Part shown: positions 47,695-59,065 of the stretch, piece after piece | How the letters are laid out: every line of letters starts with the position of its first letter | Position numbering within the stretch: position 1 is the first letter of the stretch | Assembly (NCBI GenBank): GCA_019671135.1 | Contig: JAHRHY010000003.1 | Span: 496,001-560,000 of the forward strand | Length of the DNA stretch: 64,000 bases | DNA from: Linnemannia hyalina | Lineage: Eukaryota > Mortierellomycota > Mortierellomycetes > Mortierellales > Mortierellaceae | Direction: 5' to 3' | Notes under the pieces: generated by a model | The model's input: only the letters and a program-made list of their open reading frames with translations | Databases searched by the model: none | What the model was told of the DNA's origin: nothing | Position numbers and translations under genes: made by a program

Positions 47695-49782
47695 TCACAC
47701 CACAGGATTAGGCACAAAAGGGATGAGAGACCCATCATCGATATGTCGCTTCGTCCAATGATAATAATACAGTAACGCACAAGCTGGCTGGCCCAGAATC
47801 GTAAACGACACCCAAAAGATCATGTTGCCCAACCCTGTCCCAGTCCCACGCCACTTCTCCAACGGTCGTGTCAACGCAATCAGGGGGATCTGGAAGAACA
47901 TGCCCGCAAATGCATATCCGTAGATCAGATGCGTCGGAAGTCCAATTAGAATCTCGTGCATAATCGCAGAGAAGGTGAAGATCACAAATGAGGCCTGATG
48001 GGGGGATGCTCCAGCTGTGATCATGGGCAGGTAGATGTGGCGCTTGAAGAATGTGTACACGGGGCGGTTCCAGAGGGCCCAGTATCTGCCTACTGACCCG
48101 GCATTCCACCATGCCAGATAGAACCCACGATCACCAAAGTACAACATCTATTGGATAAGGCATGGTTAGGGTACAAGGAGGATGCAGACAAAGTTAGTAA
48201 CCACAGAGACCAAAGTTCAAGAAAAGAAACCACTGCCTAATCGACTCGTTTTCTTTTTTGTTGCTTGAACATACCTCGGCGAGGGCGTTAAAGGTAGCGT
48301 GGAAGAATGTATAGAACATCAACAGCCAAATAAGGACGCTGGTAGTGCTCAGCTTCAGTATCCGCTCCAGCATAGTTCCGAAGGCCAACTGGTCGACCGC
48401 TCGGACAGAGTTCTGGAGGGTTGGTGTTGCGTACTGCTCGATCAAAAAGTACATCATACCCAAACAAGTCAGCGCCTCGAGGATACGCTTGAGGAAAAAC
48501 GACTTTCGGAAGACAGCCGACCGGGGGTACGAGGGCTGGTAGCAGAGCGTAGGAGCGAGCCAAAAGTAGGCCATGTTCTTGAAGGTGATGTTGTTAGGAT
48601 AGTTGACCTCGTATTCGTAGACCTCCTGATGTGAGACAAATGTGTTTGACGCCGCGTCGTGGACTCTCTTGGTGTGCAGGAACTTTTCGGGCGGCAGGTC
48701 ATAAATGAATCCTGCTCTAAGATCCTGGTTGGTGAGGGAGTAGGAAGTCATCTTGAGGAACTGGATGGCTCCATTCATCAGACAGGTAATCGACATGAAG
48801 GGGTGGAAGATCCTGTAGTACGACATGTAGGAGGGCCAGGCCAGGATCGCAATGACATTGAGGGCATGGAGCCAGCCAAAGACCTTTTGGGTCCTCTTGA
48901 TGCTCGTCTCGGCCTTGTTGAGGTCCTTGATAGCCTGTTTCGGGTCCTTGTCATCATTATCTGCGTTAGCGTGAGTGTGCCCGTGCGAATTCGAGGACGC
49001 TAGCGAAGAGAGTTCAGCCAGTCGTTTTCGGTGGCCCATAGCGCGTTTCATGGCCCAACGTTCCAAGTGATAGGACAGGATGACGTTAAGCGGCACGAGC
49101 AGATGAGCGAGTCCAGTCAGAATCCAATCCTCGTTCGAGACCTTGGATCCGGGGAGAGAGATAAGGATGCCATATTTCTGATAATTCTCGATAATGAGTC
49201 GGACATTGTTGCCAAACAGCAAGAGCACTGCCCCAATTCAACGAGTTAATGCATGTTCAAAGAATAAGTGAAAGAAGGTGAAGACAAGAGTAAGGAGGAA
49301 GGCGAGAGTCCCGAGTAAAAAAAAAAAAACAAATGTCAGTAACTGTCCAGAATGATTCGCACAAACCATATACATTCACAGATACACACACCCAAAAAAA
49401 AAAAAAAAAAAAAAAAAAAGGCGTCACCCAACAACATCAAATGGTCAATGCCTACTCCATACAAATTTGCGTATTTTTTCTCTCCCAACTGAACACAACC
49501 CCATGCACTCAAACGCGCAAGACGCCCTTGTTACCAAGCACAATGATGGCTTGATGACTTACTTCCAAGGTTGACAAATCCACGATAGCTCTCTGGGGGC
49601 GCCTCCTTCGAGAGTGGACTCGGGGCGAGCTTGGTATGGACGGCATATGTATGGCGGTAAGATTTGCCCTCTCGTCTTGATTCCTTCAGGTCCTCGGCCT
49701 TGGGAGGGACTTCTGATAGAACTGTGTCAACGCCTCCTCCTGCAGCTGTTGTGGTTGCTGTTCGGAGTTCTGCCTCTGTCAT
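47695..49782 (-). CDS. DGAT1-type membrane-bound O-acyltransferase (diacylglycerol acyltransferase)
   Basis: Three exons, 49563-49782, 48275-49227 and 47695-48147, encode 541 residues. After a polar N-terminus ending YRGFVNLG, the MBOAT helices begin at LLLFGNNVRLIIENYQKYG. Family motifs are CLMNGAIQFLKMTSY, VNYPNNITFKNMAYFWLAPTLCYQPSYPRS and, in the last exon, LYFGDRGFYLAWWNAG, YWALWNRPVYTFFKRHIYLP and AIMHEILIGLP with the catalytic His at about residue 455. Position 403 is Ala where the FYxDWWN motif of DGAT1 and ACAT has Asp. The spacing from FY to the catalytic His (55 residues) equals that of human DGAT1. A His-rich loop (SNSHGHTHANADNDD) lies between helices. The product would make triacylglycerol in the ER; sterol acyltransferase activity cannot be excluded. 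Confidence 0.88.
49394..49419. repeat. A26 homopolymer in DGAT1-type intron 1
   Basis: Twenty-six A residues inside the first intron of the acyltransferase gene. Read on the transcript strand it is a T-run that could act as a polypyrimidine tract. Confidence 0.85.
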
Positions 49783-50679
49783 CGTTGCGTGATATGAACG
49801 AGAGAGGTGTGTGCTGTAGTTGTTGTGGTTCTCCTGTTTCCTTGTGTGAATAAAAGTGGTGGGCTGAGGATGTTTCCTTTGTTAATACGAGACAAGGCCA
49901 TGCAGAGAAAAAAAGTGAGCTGGAGAAGGAATGAGTACATGAGTGCTTGAATGTTTGTTTCATTCACTTTTCTCATCCCACTGTCAAGTTGATTCATTTT
50001 ACCAAGTGACAAAGAAAAAGGTCGATTGAGAGTCGAGTCGCGTGTTTAGGATACGGGTGGAGTGGGTGTGGAGGTGCGTGTGGTTCAAATGAATTGATAG
50101 AAGGTTACAAGGAAAGAAAGAAAGAAAAAGGGCAAGAGAGAAGAAAACGAGGCAAAAAAAGAGAAAGAAAAAAACAGGCAAAGAAAGGCGAGAAAAAAGG
50201 AGAAGGGGACAGGTGTCGACCATGTGCAGGCCACCGGACGGACGAATGGTGACAGCTGGGTGAGTATCCACTCACTCCTCCCCTTGGCCTACTTTCTCGT
50301 CCTCCTCCCTCATGTCCCCTTACTCATCGACAACCACAAAGTCATTTATGTTCGTGCGCTCGGGCCATGCACGCAAATCCCTTGACGATGAGACGAATCG
50401 GTTGGTTCGTCTTCTCGCTTCCATCTGCTAACAACAGAACGCCCCTGTTGTTATATTTTTTACGCGAAGATGGGGGCATCATGTTAGCACCACAGGTGGG
50501 AAGAAAAATACAAACAAGTGTAAAGAAAGGCAGCCGAGTCTGTTACGCCGAAGCAGAGCCAAGGCTTTGACCCATTGACCGTTATCTCGGGATGAGGAGT
50601 GTGTCGTTTTCATTAGCATATCATTGGCTGGCTCTAGTCTTTGTCTATGTGCGCGGGTATTGTAAATGTCAATGGTGAT
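49783..50679. other. Intergenic between DGAT1-type and SLC25 genes
   Basis: Contains the DGAT1-type promoter side (49783-50270, T/C-rich on the coding strand) and the SLC25 3' flank. No gene or RNA recognised. Confidence 0.45.
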
Positions 50680-52266
50680 TCAATAGCTCTCATGTTGCAT
50701 GAGGGTGATATGAATGGGACGGTCTGACAGATTCTGTGGTCCTTGATGAGGCGAAGATACAGCTGATGCAGGCAGACATGCTTCTTTTACATTCTCTCCA
50801 TCTGCTGGTTCGTTTGGTGGTGGTCCTGTGGGAGGTGGAAGAGGTGGCAGAGGTGAGGGTGACAGAGTCATCGTCGATGCTGGTGCAGGTGGAACAGGTG
50901 CATTGAACATGTGTGTTTCTGCCATATCCTGGTCGGGCATCAACCCACTTGTCGAAAGCAGCGCAGACTGACCAAGCCCCTCGTCCACTTCCACATAATC
51001 ATGGAACTGCTTGTCCAGTACAAACAAAGTCTCGAGCATGACCTGTCGCTCCGCCTGCATACTCGTCGGCTGCTTCTCCTTGAGACTCCTGGCTCGGACC
51101 AGGTCGAAAATAATAAAGTTGAGTGTTCCTCCAGGGACGGCAAGTATGGCTCTCGCCTTTGCTCCCGAAAAGAGTGCCATTGGTCCTTCCTTTTTCATAA
51201 CCTCCTTGAAGACCTCCATCCATCTGAGGGATGGCAGGGGCAACTTGATCCCAGATGCATTTGTTGGCTGTAACCTCTGCTCTGTCTGCACTCGTGTCTT
51301 GACCATGTCTGCCGGTGACGACACAAAGACTCCTGCCAAGGACGCGATGCTTCCTGCAATGGATGAAATCAGAAACTGGTGTGAGCTCTGCCGAGGGAAA
51401 GGGTTCGGGTTGTGCGAGCGTGCTGCTTGCACGTCCCGGATGTAGTCGATCCCGTCCTTGACCCAGACTCTAGAGATTTCGTACGCCGGGAAGTATGCCG
51501 CAAAGAAGGGTCCTGTCGAGAGGAGGGAGGCATAGTATCCGCGGAACAAGAACCGTAAACCCTCCTGTTTGAACTGGGCGCGTAGAGACTGGGAGATGGT
51601 CATTTGTGCTGGTCTCTCCAGAGGCTCTTTGGATCCTGTGACGTAGAGAGGAAGATCTGAGGCGTTGGGCAGAGTTCCTGCCTTGGTGATAGTGATTTGT
51701 TGTGACACCTGTTTAAGCAAAATGGTCGGACAAGCAAAGCACAGGAGAGTTAGCGATGACCGAACTATGAGCAAAGTGCATTCACGCAAGAAAGAGATAG
51801 ATCATGCTTATTGCATGATTAAAATGAATATTTCTCTGCTGGCAGGACTTGCCATGTTAAAAGGTACGATAAAGAACGTAGTAACGACCGCTGAAAAGGA
51901 TCCCAAAACACCGCTCAGTACATTCGAGTTCTGAAGGACAGGATACCCAAAGTACTTGTTCTCCTTGATCTTTTGTGCAGAGTAGTCGTACGTCGCAAAC
52001 TGCACAATCTTGGTCGTCGTCACTCCCGTGGTAAAGATGGCTGATCCTGCGAAGAGCGCTCGGAATCCGTTCTTCTTGTAGACATTTCGGATGACTTTGA
52101 AGACCGAGGTCGAGACGGGGATAGAAGTTTTGCTTTGTTGAAGTAGGCGCACGGTCCTGAACGGGTAGGTGAGGAATATTGGTGGTACGTTGTATATGGT
52201 CGCGTAGAAGTAGTATCGTCGAAAGTCGATGACAGAGTGGTCGACAGACTCTGGTACTCGTGGCAT
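50680..52266 (-). CDS. SLC25 mitochondrial carrier (SLC25A44-like), GC-AG intron, extended C-terminus
   Basis: Two exons, 51853-52266 and 50680-51708, encode 480 residues. The three carrier repeats are TYPFRTVRLLQQSK, FIVPFNM|VSQQI (across the intron) and SSPADMVKTRVQTEQRL, each near a GxxxLxxG or GLRFLFRGYYASLL-type second helix. The first and second copies lack the canonical PxD/ExxK/R form, as in the divergent SLC25A44 branch (branched-chain amino acid carrier); only the third is canonical. The intron donor is GCAAGT and the acceptor CAG, so it is a GC-AG intron; reading through gives an early stop. After the last carrier helix (VPGGTLNFIIFDLVRARSL) a further 130 residues follow, ending in a Pro-rich TLSPSPLPPLPPPTGPPP stretch. 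The substrate is not established. Confidence 0.84.
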
Positions 52267-55115
52267 GGCTCCTTAAGGATTGGGTTCTTGTGGCAGCACT
52301 TCGGTGAAGAGGGAGAGAGAGAGTGGAAAAATCGAAGAGGGGCGAGGATGGACGAAAAGAGACGAGAAGAGGATCCGGTCAATTGCAGCTCTGTGTATCA
52401 ATTACATAGACAAAGAGACGCACTCTTGCTGCGAGTACAAGTGAGAAAGGGAGGGAGAACGAGAATGAGGTTATGGTGAGCAGGGTCAAGTAGAAGAGGG
52501 GTAAAAAGGAAAGGTGTTGTTGAGGGAAGGAATGAGGAAAACGAATGAAGAGAAAGAGAAGAAGAATGCGAATGGGTGAATGGAGGATGAGGACTCGAAG
52601 CACATAAAAAGACACGACCTGGAACAGAAAAGAGTTGTCGATCCATCCCTTAACGCCAAACACTCAATCGATCTAACATATTAAAAACCGTAGGGCTTAA
52701 CATTTGTTCCAATCCATCCTCTCCTTCCTTATCTTGCCAATTACCTCTCTTTTTTTTATTCCTTTCCACTCCTATACTTTCTCTTTTGCTTTGTTATTTG
52801 CAATTACCCATCACCCTTCACCAGAACTGTCCATTCGCGCTGAAAAAGAGTAGTTGCTGCCCGTTTTGTGTTTCTCGAGGACCACCTTTTATTCATGACC
52901 AAACGAACCCTCTGTGGGACAGATAGAGAGATCAATGATGGTGCATGGTGTATGGAAGGCGCTCGACCTCCTGTTGATCGCCGACCACAGTTATGGTGAA
53001 GGAGCGGCACCATCAGTGTCTTTGGTTGCATGTCGTGATACAAGTATAATAAAAACAGTGGGACTAGCATCAACCATTATGAACTTTATTGAACACGTTG
53101 CAATTATCAAAGGAGTGCCTCTTATTTTAATGGTCAGTGTAAGGAAATAAAGCGCGTCAACCCCGCGTCTTTGACATTTCGACTACCCACCAGACCTACA
53201 AGTACAAAGACTTTATTTGAGTCTCTATGGTCTCTACCAATAGGTAAACTACATATTCGCCATGCAGTACAGTACCTTTCCGGTATCCGCCCCACGGATA
53301 AAAGGCAAACTGTCGGACCTTTGAAGCGACGGCGATCAAAAAAAAAAAGGAATGCAACTCAAAGTTCAAGGTTCATCATAAACCCTCTCAAGGTAGATCG
53401 GACAAAATTCAGGGGTGAAGGTGAAGGAAAAGGAGTGGCAAATGAGCGATTTGCGGGTTTGGGTTTTTGCCATTGCCATGGAATGACTCTTTTCACTTTC
53501 TGCAGCGTATCGGAGAAATTTGTTCAAGGGGGTGAAGGTGCGGATATAAATGAGTAAAGAGTGCAAGAGTGGGTTAGGATCTGAGTGGATCTGAGCTGAG
53601 CTGGCAGTCCTCGTTGTTGCGTTTTCCAGAAAAGCATTCTTTTTTTTGTTTGCTTGTCCGACATCGATCTCCATCTCGCCGAAACAAAAGTGATGGGTCT
53701 CATTCTTCTTCCGCGTATATTCCTCGGATTAGTAACCGGGGACAAAAACAAGAACAAAGAACAAAGAACAAAAAAAACGCTCTCGAAATCATGGCTCCTA
53801 GGAAGTACTGGCAAATGTCGTTGGCTGCCATCGCCGTTTACTTGCGAGGGAAGCATTACCGCATGTCGCTCCAAATGGCGCTTTTGTGTTTGAGTTGCGG
53901 GATAGGCGAGTGTATGGGCAGATTATCAGAAAGAGGCGCGTAAAAGAAGTATCATTTTTCGTGGTCGTTGTTTGTTTTGTTTGTATGTTTACGGTCAACC
54001 TTGTGAGAGCGATGTAAGAATACATAAACGTGAATATGCAAGACAAGGAAGAGGGGTGAAGGGAAAATAAACAACAATAGGCCTACCCTGATTCCCGGAG
54101 AGAAAGCGAGAAAGAGAAACACGTCTTCGTCTACAAACCTGCCTTGCCTGCCAGACTGGCATGTACTGTACAACAGAAAGACAACACGACTGGAGTTGGA
54201 CTGAAGGAAGAAAACGAGGACGGCAACTCATGAAGAGTCAACAGGCATAAGGGCGAAAACCAATTGGTGCAACAAACAAAAAAGAAAAAAAAGGCAAGAG
54301 AGTCGCCAGGTTCAAGTACGACAATAGCATCCCGAGTCGCGAATATAAATAACGAAAGCGATAAAGATTCCCTTATACTGCAAAGATGCTTTCAGCCCGA
54401 GTTGCCGACGAGAAACAAAGGAGGGGCGATGTATACAATGGAGCAAAATAAGTAACAAGAACATGCAAGGCACTCCTCTCCGCGTGGTTGAAATGAATAA
54501 ATGAATAACGAATATGAATACCCTTTTACCCTTTTTTTTGTTGTGTGGTTGCTTGCTGTCTGTTTGGTTTTCTCTGTCTCTTTTTTTTTTTTTTTTTTTT
54601 TTACGAACTCACTCAGATCCAAACCTTGTCCGCATATTTTTTCCTTCCGCAAACAAGGTTCTGGAGGGGTTCGAAAAATAGCTGCATGGGTTGTAGGCAG
54701 GTGTCTTGCAGTAGGGAGAGGGTTCGCACCACTCAATCAACCTCGTTTTTCATTGATCCCCCTGCTGCAGCATGCCCATTGTCGTATATCCCTAGTGTGG
54801 TATTGAATGCGGATCATTATTGCAATTGATTGAACATACTAGCGAGTTCGGTTATGACTTAGAGATGACTTGAAGATGACTTTTTCTTACTTTTGGCCCT
54901 ACAGATGAACTGTATCGATCGCAGCAGCGCAGGCGCAACACCAACGATGATGGGTGTTTTTTACCATCAGAAAAACAACAAACCACTTGACACTTAGCAA
55001 AAAAGGGCGTGCGAAAACATCAAAAAGAAAACCATCAACAGAGATGTCGCCCAGCTACAATAGCCGCCGCATGTTGCTACTTTTACATCCACAGCGAATA
55101 CATGACAAAAACCGT

Positions 55116-55159
55116 ACTCAAGCACAATTCATTCAGGTAACTCAAGCACAATTCATTCA
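55116..55159. repeat. 24-bp direct repeat (two copies) upstream of MFS gene
   Basis: A 20-bp unit beginning ACTCAAGCACAATT is repeated with a 4-bp spacer, about 40 bp before the TATA box. Confidence 0.85.
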
Positions 55160-55197
55160 AGCAACTCAACAACAACAGCAATAACAATCGTTGCCCA

Positions 55198-55206
55198 TAT
55201 AAAAAG
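55198..55206 (+). promoter_or_regulatory. TATA box of MFS transporter gene
   Basis: TATAAAAAG, 416 bp upstream of the start codon, with CT-rich leader downstream (55240-55400). Confidence 0.55.
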
Positions 55207-55621
55207 CTTCAACTGTTGCTTGTCGGAGGAGGAATCTCTCACCAGCACTTTCTTCTCTTTCCGCATCTCCTTCATATATCAATAAACCTCTTCCCCTTTC
55301 TCTTCTTTCTTTCTTCTCTCTTGACCCCAGTTTCGCCGTCGTTCACCTGGACCACCTACGCCATCATCCGTCACCCCCCCCTCCTCCTCAGACACGCAGA
55401 TTCTCTTTACCGCCGTTGACAGGACAGAACGAGACACCGGATTCATTCATATATCCACCTACAGCTGGACCCTGCACCGCACCCTTGCGATTTTTTTTTA
55501 GACAGCCACTAGTTTCACACTAAACCAAACATATACATACAACACACACCCCCAACACATACAACACACACGTCCCCAACACATACTACAACACATACAA
55601 CAGCCGCATAACAGAGAAACA

Positions 55622-57525
55622 ATGTCCACACCTTCTTCGGGCATCCCCAGGATCACCACCACCGTGGCAACCCCTGCCGCCACCGCTGTCTCTCAGGATG
55701 ACAACACCTACTTTCATGCCCCGACCAACACCGCCGAGCAGGAAAAGGCCCCCGAGTACACCTCAAGAGACTCCCTGGACTCGCTGAACGAGGACGAGGT
55801 CCTCCAGCCCCACCAGCGCCGAGCCATCGATTCACAGGACGTCTCTTCTCACACCGATGCCCTTGCCTCATCCAGTCTCGGACTTGCCTTCTCGGACCCC
55901 ATGTTGGCGATCACGCAGTTGCCCAATGCCGGTCGACGATCCTCGATTGCCTCGTCCATCCATTCCAGCAGGACGGCTGCCTCGTCTCTCCGCCGCCATC
56001 GTCTCCAGCAACAGCAGTTCTCGCTGGACGAGAAGAAGGATCATCATCTTCATCATGATGCCTCACAGCCGAATATGCAGGAAGTAGGTCATCCTCACGC
56101 AGGTGTCAACGAACCTACCATGTCTGGACTGGACGGCGCACACCTTGAGTCGGCCCTGCATTCTGACCTGATCGAAGTCGACGATGGATCGCCACCCATG
56201 GACAGCTCCTGGTACGGCTACGTGATCGTCGCCTGCTGCTTCACCATCTACTTTATCGTCTTTGGAACCGAACATACCTTTGGTGTCTATCAGGAGTACT
56301 ATGGTTCCCCTAATGCCGAACCCTGGCTCAGAAACGCCTCTGAGCAAGGCATCACCATGATCGGAACCTTGGCTACTACCTTCACATACCTTTTGGGAGC
56401 CTTCAGCGGTCGGTTTGCGGATATGGTTGGCTACAGAGTCTCTGCGGTCCTGGGAGCGGTTATTATGGGTGCTGGTATGATTGGCGCCAGTTTTGCGAAG
56501 AGTTTGTCGACGCTTTATATCTGCCAGGGTGTGGTTCTCGGTGTCGGGTCGAGTCTTGTTTACTTGCCTGCCGTGTCTTGCCCTGCCCATTGGTTTGAGA
56601 GGTATAGGTCGATTGCGATCGGTATTGTGGTCTGTGGTTCTGGATTCGGAGGATTGGTGTTGGGACCGCTGACTGAGTATTTGATTTCAGCGGTCGGTGT
56701 GCAGTGGACGTTGAGGATCCAGGGCATTCTGTGTCTGGTTGGTATTGGTGGATCGGGCATGATGCTCAAGACGCGTGTCAAGCGTGTTCCTGGACAGTAC
56801 AAGCGTGTACCAATGGATTTCACTATCTGTAAGGAAGTGCCATTCCTTACTCTGACCCTGGCCAACTTCTTGACCTCCCTCGGATACATGATCCCCTTCT
56901 TCTTCCTTTCCGGTAAGTTTTTTCTTTGTGTTGATCAGATAATATTATTTATTTGCAAAGATACATTCCATCTAACCATCTCATCAATTCTTCCCATGTC
57001 ATGCATATCATATGAATAGCATTCGCTGTGCTCCACGGGGAAACCCCCAAGACAGGAGCCCTCATGATCGGAATCATGAACGGCGCCTCCCTTCTTGGCC
57101 GTCTCTCCCTCAGCTTCGTGACCGATCGCGTCGGTCGCATCAACATGCTCTTCATCTGCGCCTTGATCTCAGGCCTCAGCATTCTCTGCATCTGGTCCGT
57201 CGCCTCGTCCGTCGCCGTCCTCACAGTTTTCTCCGTCATTTACGGATTCACCTGCGGAGGCTACTTCAGTGTCATCCCCTCCGTCATTGCCGACATCTAT
57301 GGCCTCGACCGTCTCACGACTGTTACGGGTTTGCTGTACGGAAGCATTGGGTTTGGATACTTGATTGGATCCCCTGTCTCGGCGTGGCTGTTGGATATTA
57401 CAAAGCCTAACACGACGTATATCTATGTGGTGATCTTCTCTGGTGGTTCGATGACCTTGTCGAGCGTGGCTGTGTTTTATTTGAAGTACTGGAAATCCAA
57501 GGGTCGCTGGTGGATTCATGGATAA
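55622..57525 (+). CDS. MFS monocarboxylate-transporter-like permease with long N-terminal tail
   Basis: Two exons, 55622-56912 and 57020-57525, encode 598 residues. The first ~195 residues are a cytosolic, Ser/Gln/His-rich, disordered tail (SLDSLNEDEV, RRSSIASSIHSSR). Twelve helices follow, starting WYGYVIVACCFTIYFIVFGTEHTFGVYQEYY. The loop between helices 2 and 3 reads GRFADMVGYR, the A-type MFS motif, and GRLSLSFVTDRVGR repeats it in the second half. The pattern WYGYVIV.. FGVYQEYY and the CCHWFERYR-type block (CPAHWFERYRSIAIG) is that of fungal MCT-type (SLC16-like) permeases. The substrate (monocarboxylate or similar acid) is inference. The intron splits L S|A with phase 1, which supports the join. 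Confidence 0.91.
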
Positions 57526-57789
57526 ATACCAATTCCTTGTCTCTCATTATCCCTCCTCCTCCCCCTTTCCAACTTGTACATACGTTCTCCTTTCCATCAT
57601 CATCTATCTTTACATATTCCAGTCTTCTTTTTTTCCTCTAAAGAGAATAAACAAATCATTCATTGTCGTCACATCCTTTGTTAAAGGAAAAAAAAAACAC
57701 GACCCTTGTGGTTTATTATGTGTTTCAGGAAGCGTACAGGAAACGAAAAAGAAGGGCGGCTACGAGGGATAAATCGACTAGTAAATCCT
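57526..57789. other. Convergent 3' region between MFS and secreted protein genes
   Basis: 264 bp. AT-rich 3' flanks with AGAGAATAAACAA near 57639 and no gene. Confidence 0.4.
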
Positions 57790-59065
57790 TTACAGCAAGG
57801 CGCTCACGAAGGAAACAACAGAAGCGACAGCGATCATGGCAACAACAGAAGTAGCCATTTTGGCATTGGCAGCAGACTTGGGGCAATGATCCTGGTTGTA
57901 CTCGGCCAAGAGCTGGGGGGTCAAGTCGGCAGAGGCGATGGTGTAGACAAAGTTGGAGCCGGTAGCCGCGGCCGCCTGGGTGGGGAGGGGGGCGGCGGTG
58001 GTGGTTGTGGTGGTGCCGTTAGTGATGGCGGTGGGTGCGGCGATGGCAGCGGAAGAGGACGAGGAGGGGGTGCCGGCGGCGGGGGCAGGGACCTGGACCA
58101 GGAAAGTGGCCGTGCAGACGACGTTGATTCCGCACAGGGGCTTGGCTGTAGGGTGGAAAAGGGGAGGTGTGGACAAGTGGTTTGTGAGTCGGGGTTTGTC
58201 ATTCAATTGGGTTCACAGAAAAGAGATATCCGCTGTGAAGGATATGCTGTCGCGAAAGTGCATCTATCCTTTCATCTATGACTGTCCTTGTCCGCGTTGT
58301 CGCTGTGTTGCTGTTGTCGTCGTTAGTGTGAGTTGACTGGCGCGTGGTGGATGAATAACCAAGGGAAAAGGGCGCGCTGGTTGAAATATTACAATTCACT
58401 GCCCTTGAGGACAATGGCATGTGGGAGCAATGTCCGTTGTAGTTGAGCGGTGATTCGATTGGCTGTTTAAGTTGTTTTCTTCTCCACATTTCATATGAAA
58501 TAATAATTAACAAAGGAGCGAGAGTCCATTCCTCTCTTCTTTAAACCCTGTCCCTGGAAGAATATCCCAACAAGACAAAGAAAGAAAGGTGACATACCAT
58601 TGGAGATGTTGGTGACATTGCAGAGAGCATTGGCGCCGTTGAACGTGGCGCTATTGAATTAAAATGAAAGGACAGTGTGCGTTAGATACAAGGTGTCACT
58701 TCAACCTGTGTGCCAGTGACCCAAACCACCCTGAAAAAAAAATGAATGCAAGATGGATGAGCAAAAATCGTGTTTCGAGTAAAAGTTGATGGTGGAATCA
58801 CTCATGTCGCCGAGTCGAATACAAAGAAGTGAGAGAGAAAGAGAGAAGGGCTAATTTGATAGAGAGGAAGGAGAGACCGAGGTAAAAGGAGAGGACGTTA
58901 CTTCGTTCCGTAGACTTGGACACCCAAGGCCCTACAGTTGGTCTGGATGGTGGTGCAGTTGAAGGGGTTGCCGGGGTCGATGAGTTCAGCGGCCATGACA
59001 GTCGAGGAGAGGCAGACAAAGAGGGCCAAGAAGGCCATGATCATGGAGGACTTTGTGGCAGACAT
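57790..59065 (-). CDS. Small Cys-rich secreted protein, probable GPI-anchored
   Basis: Three exons, 58902-59065, 58598-58650 and 57790-58145, encode 190 residues. A signal peptide (MSATKSSMIMAFLALFVCLSSTVMA) is followed by ELIDPGNPFNCTTIQTNCRALGVQVYG, then ATFNGANALCNVTNISN and AKPLCGINVVCTATFLVQVP. Six Cys residues (four in the two NCTT..C / ALCN..LCG..VCT blocks) may form disulfides, and several N-glycosylation sites (NCT, NVT, NIS) are present. A Ser/Thr/Pro/Ala-rich linker precedes a C-terminal hydrophobic stretch (MATSVVAMIAVASVVSFVSALL), a typical GPI-attachment signal. It is probably a cell-wall or surface protein; I do not recognise the family. Confidence 0.8.

Larger units (their letters stand above)
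52267..55621. other. Long gene-poor spacer upstream of the MFS transporter
   Basis: 3.35 kb with no recognised gene. Near 52300-52660 it is the CT-rich (minus strand) leader of the carrier gene. 52800-54540 has short ORFs without family content; one at 53614-53943 is Lys/Asn-rich noise. A T22 run lies at 54581-54602. From 54900 on it holds the MFS promoter: a 24-bp direct repeat (55116-55159), a TATA box (55198), and an ACACATACAAC-rich leader at 55530-55615. No tRNA or 5S rRNA seen. Confidence 0.5.

Noticed and set aside
52267..55621. Possible genes in the long spacer
   Set aside because: Short ORFs have no domains, splice logic or compositional support; the Lys/Asn-rich one at 53614 is low complexity.
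57706..58281. Gly-rich plus-strand ORF
   Set aside because: Antisense shadow of the Ser/Thr/Ala-rich secreted protein exon on the minus strand.
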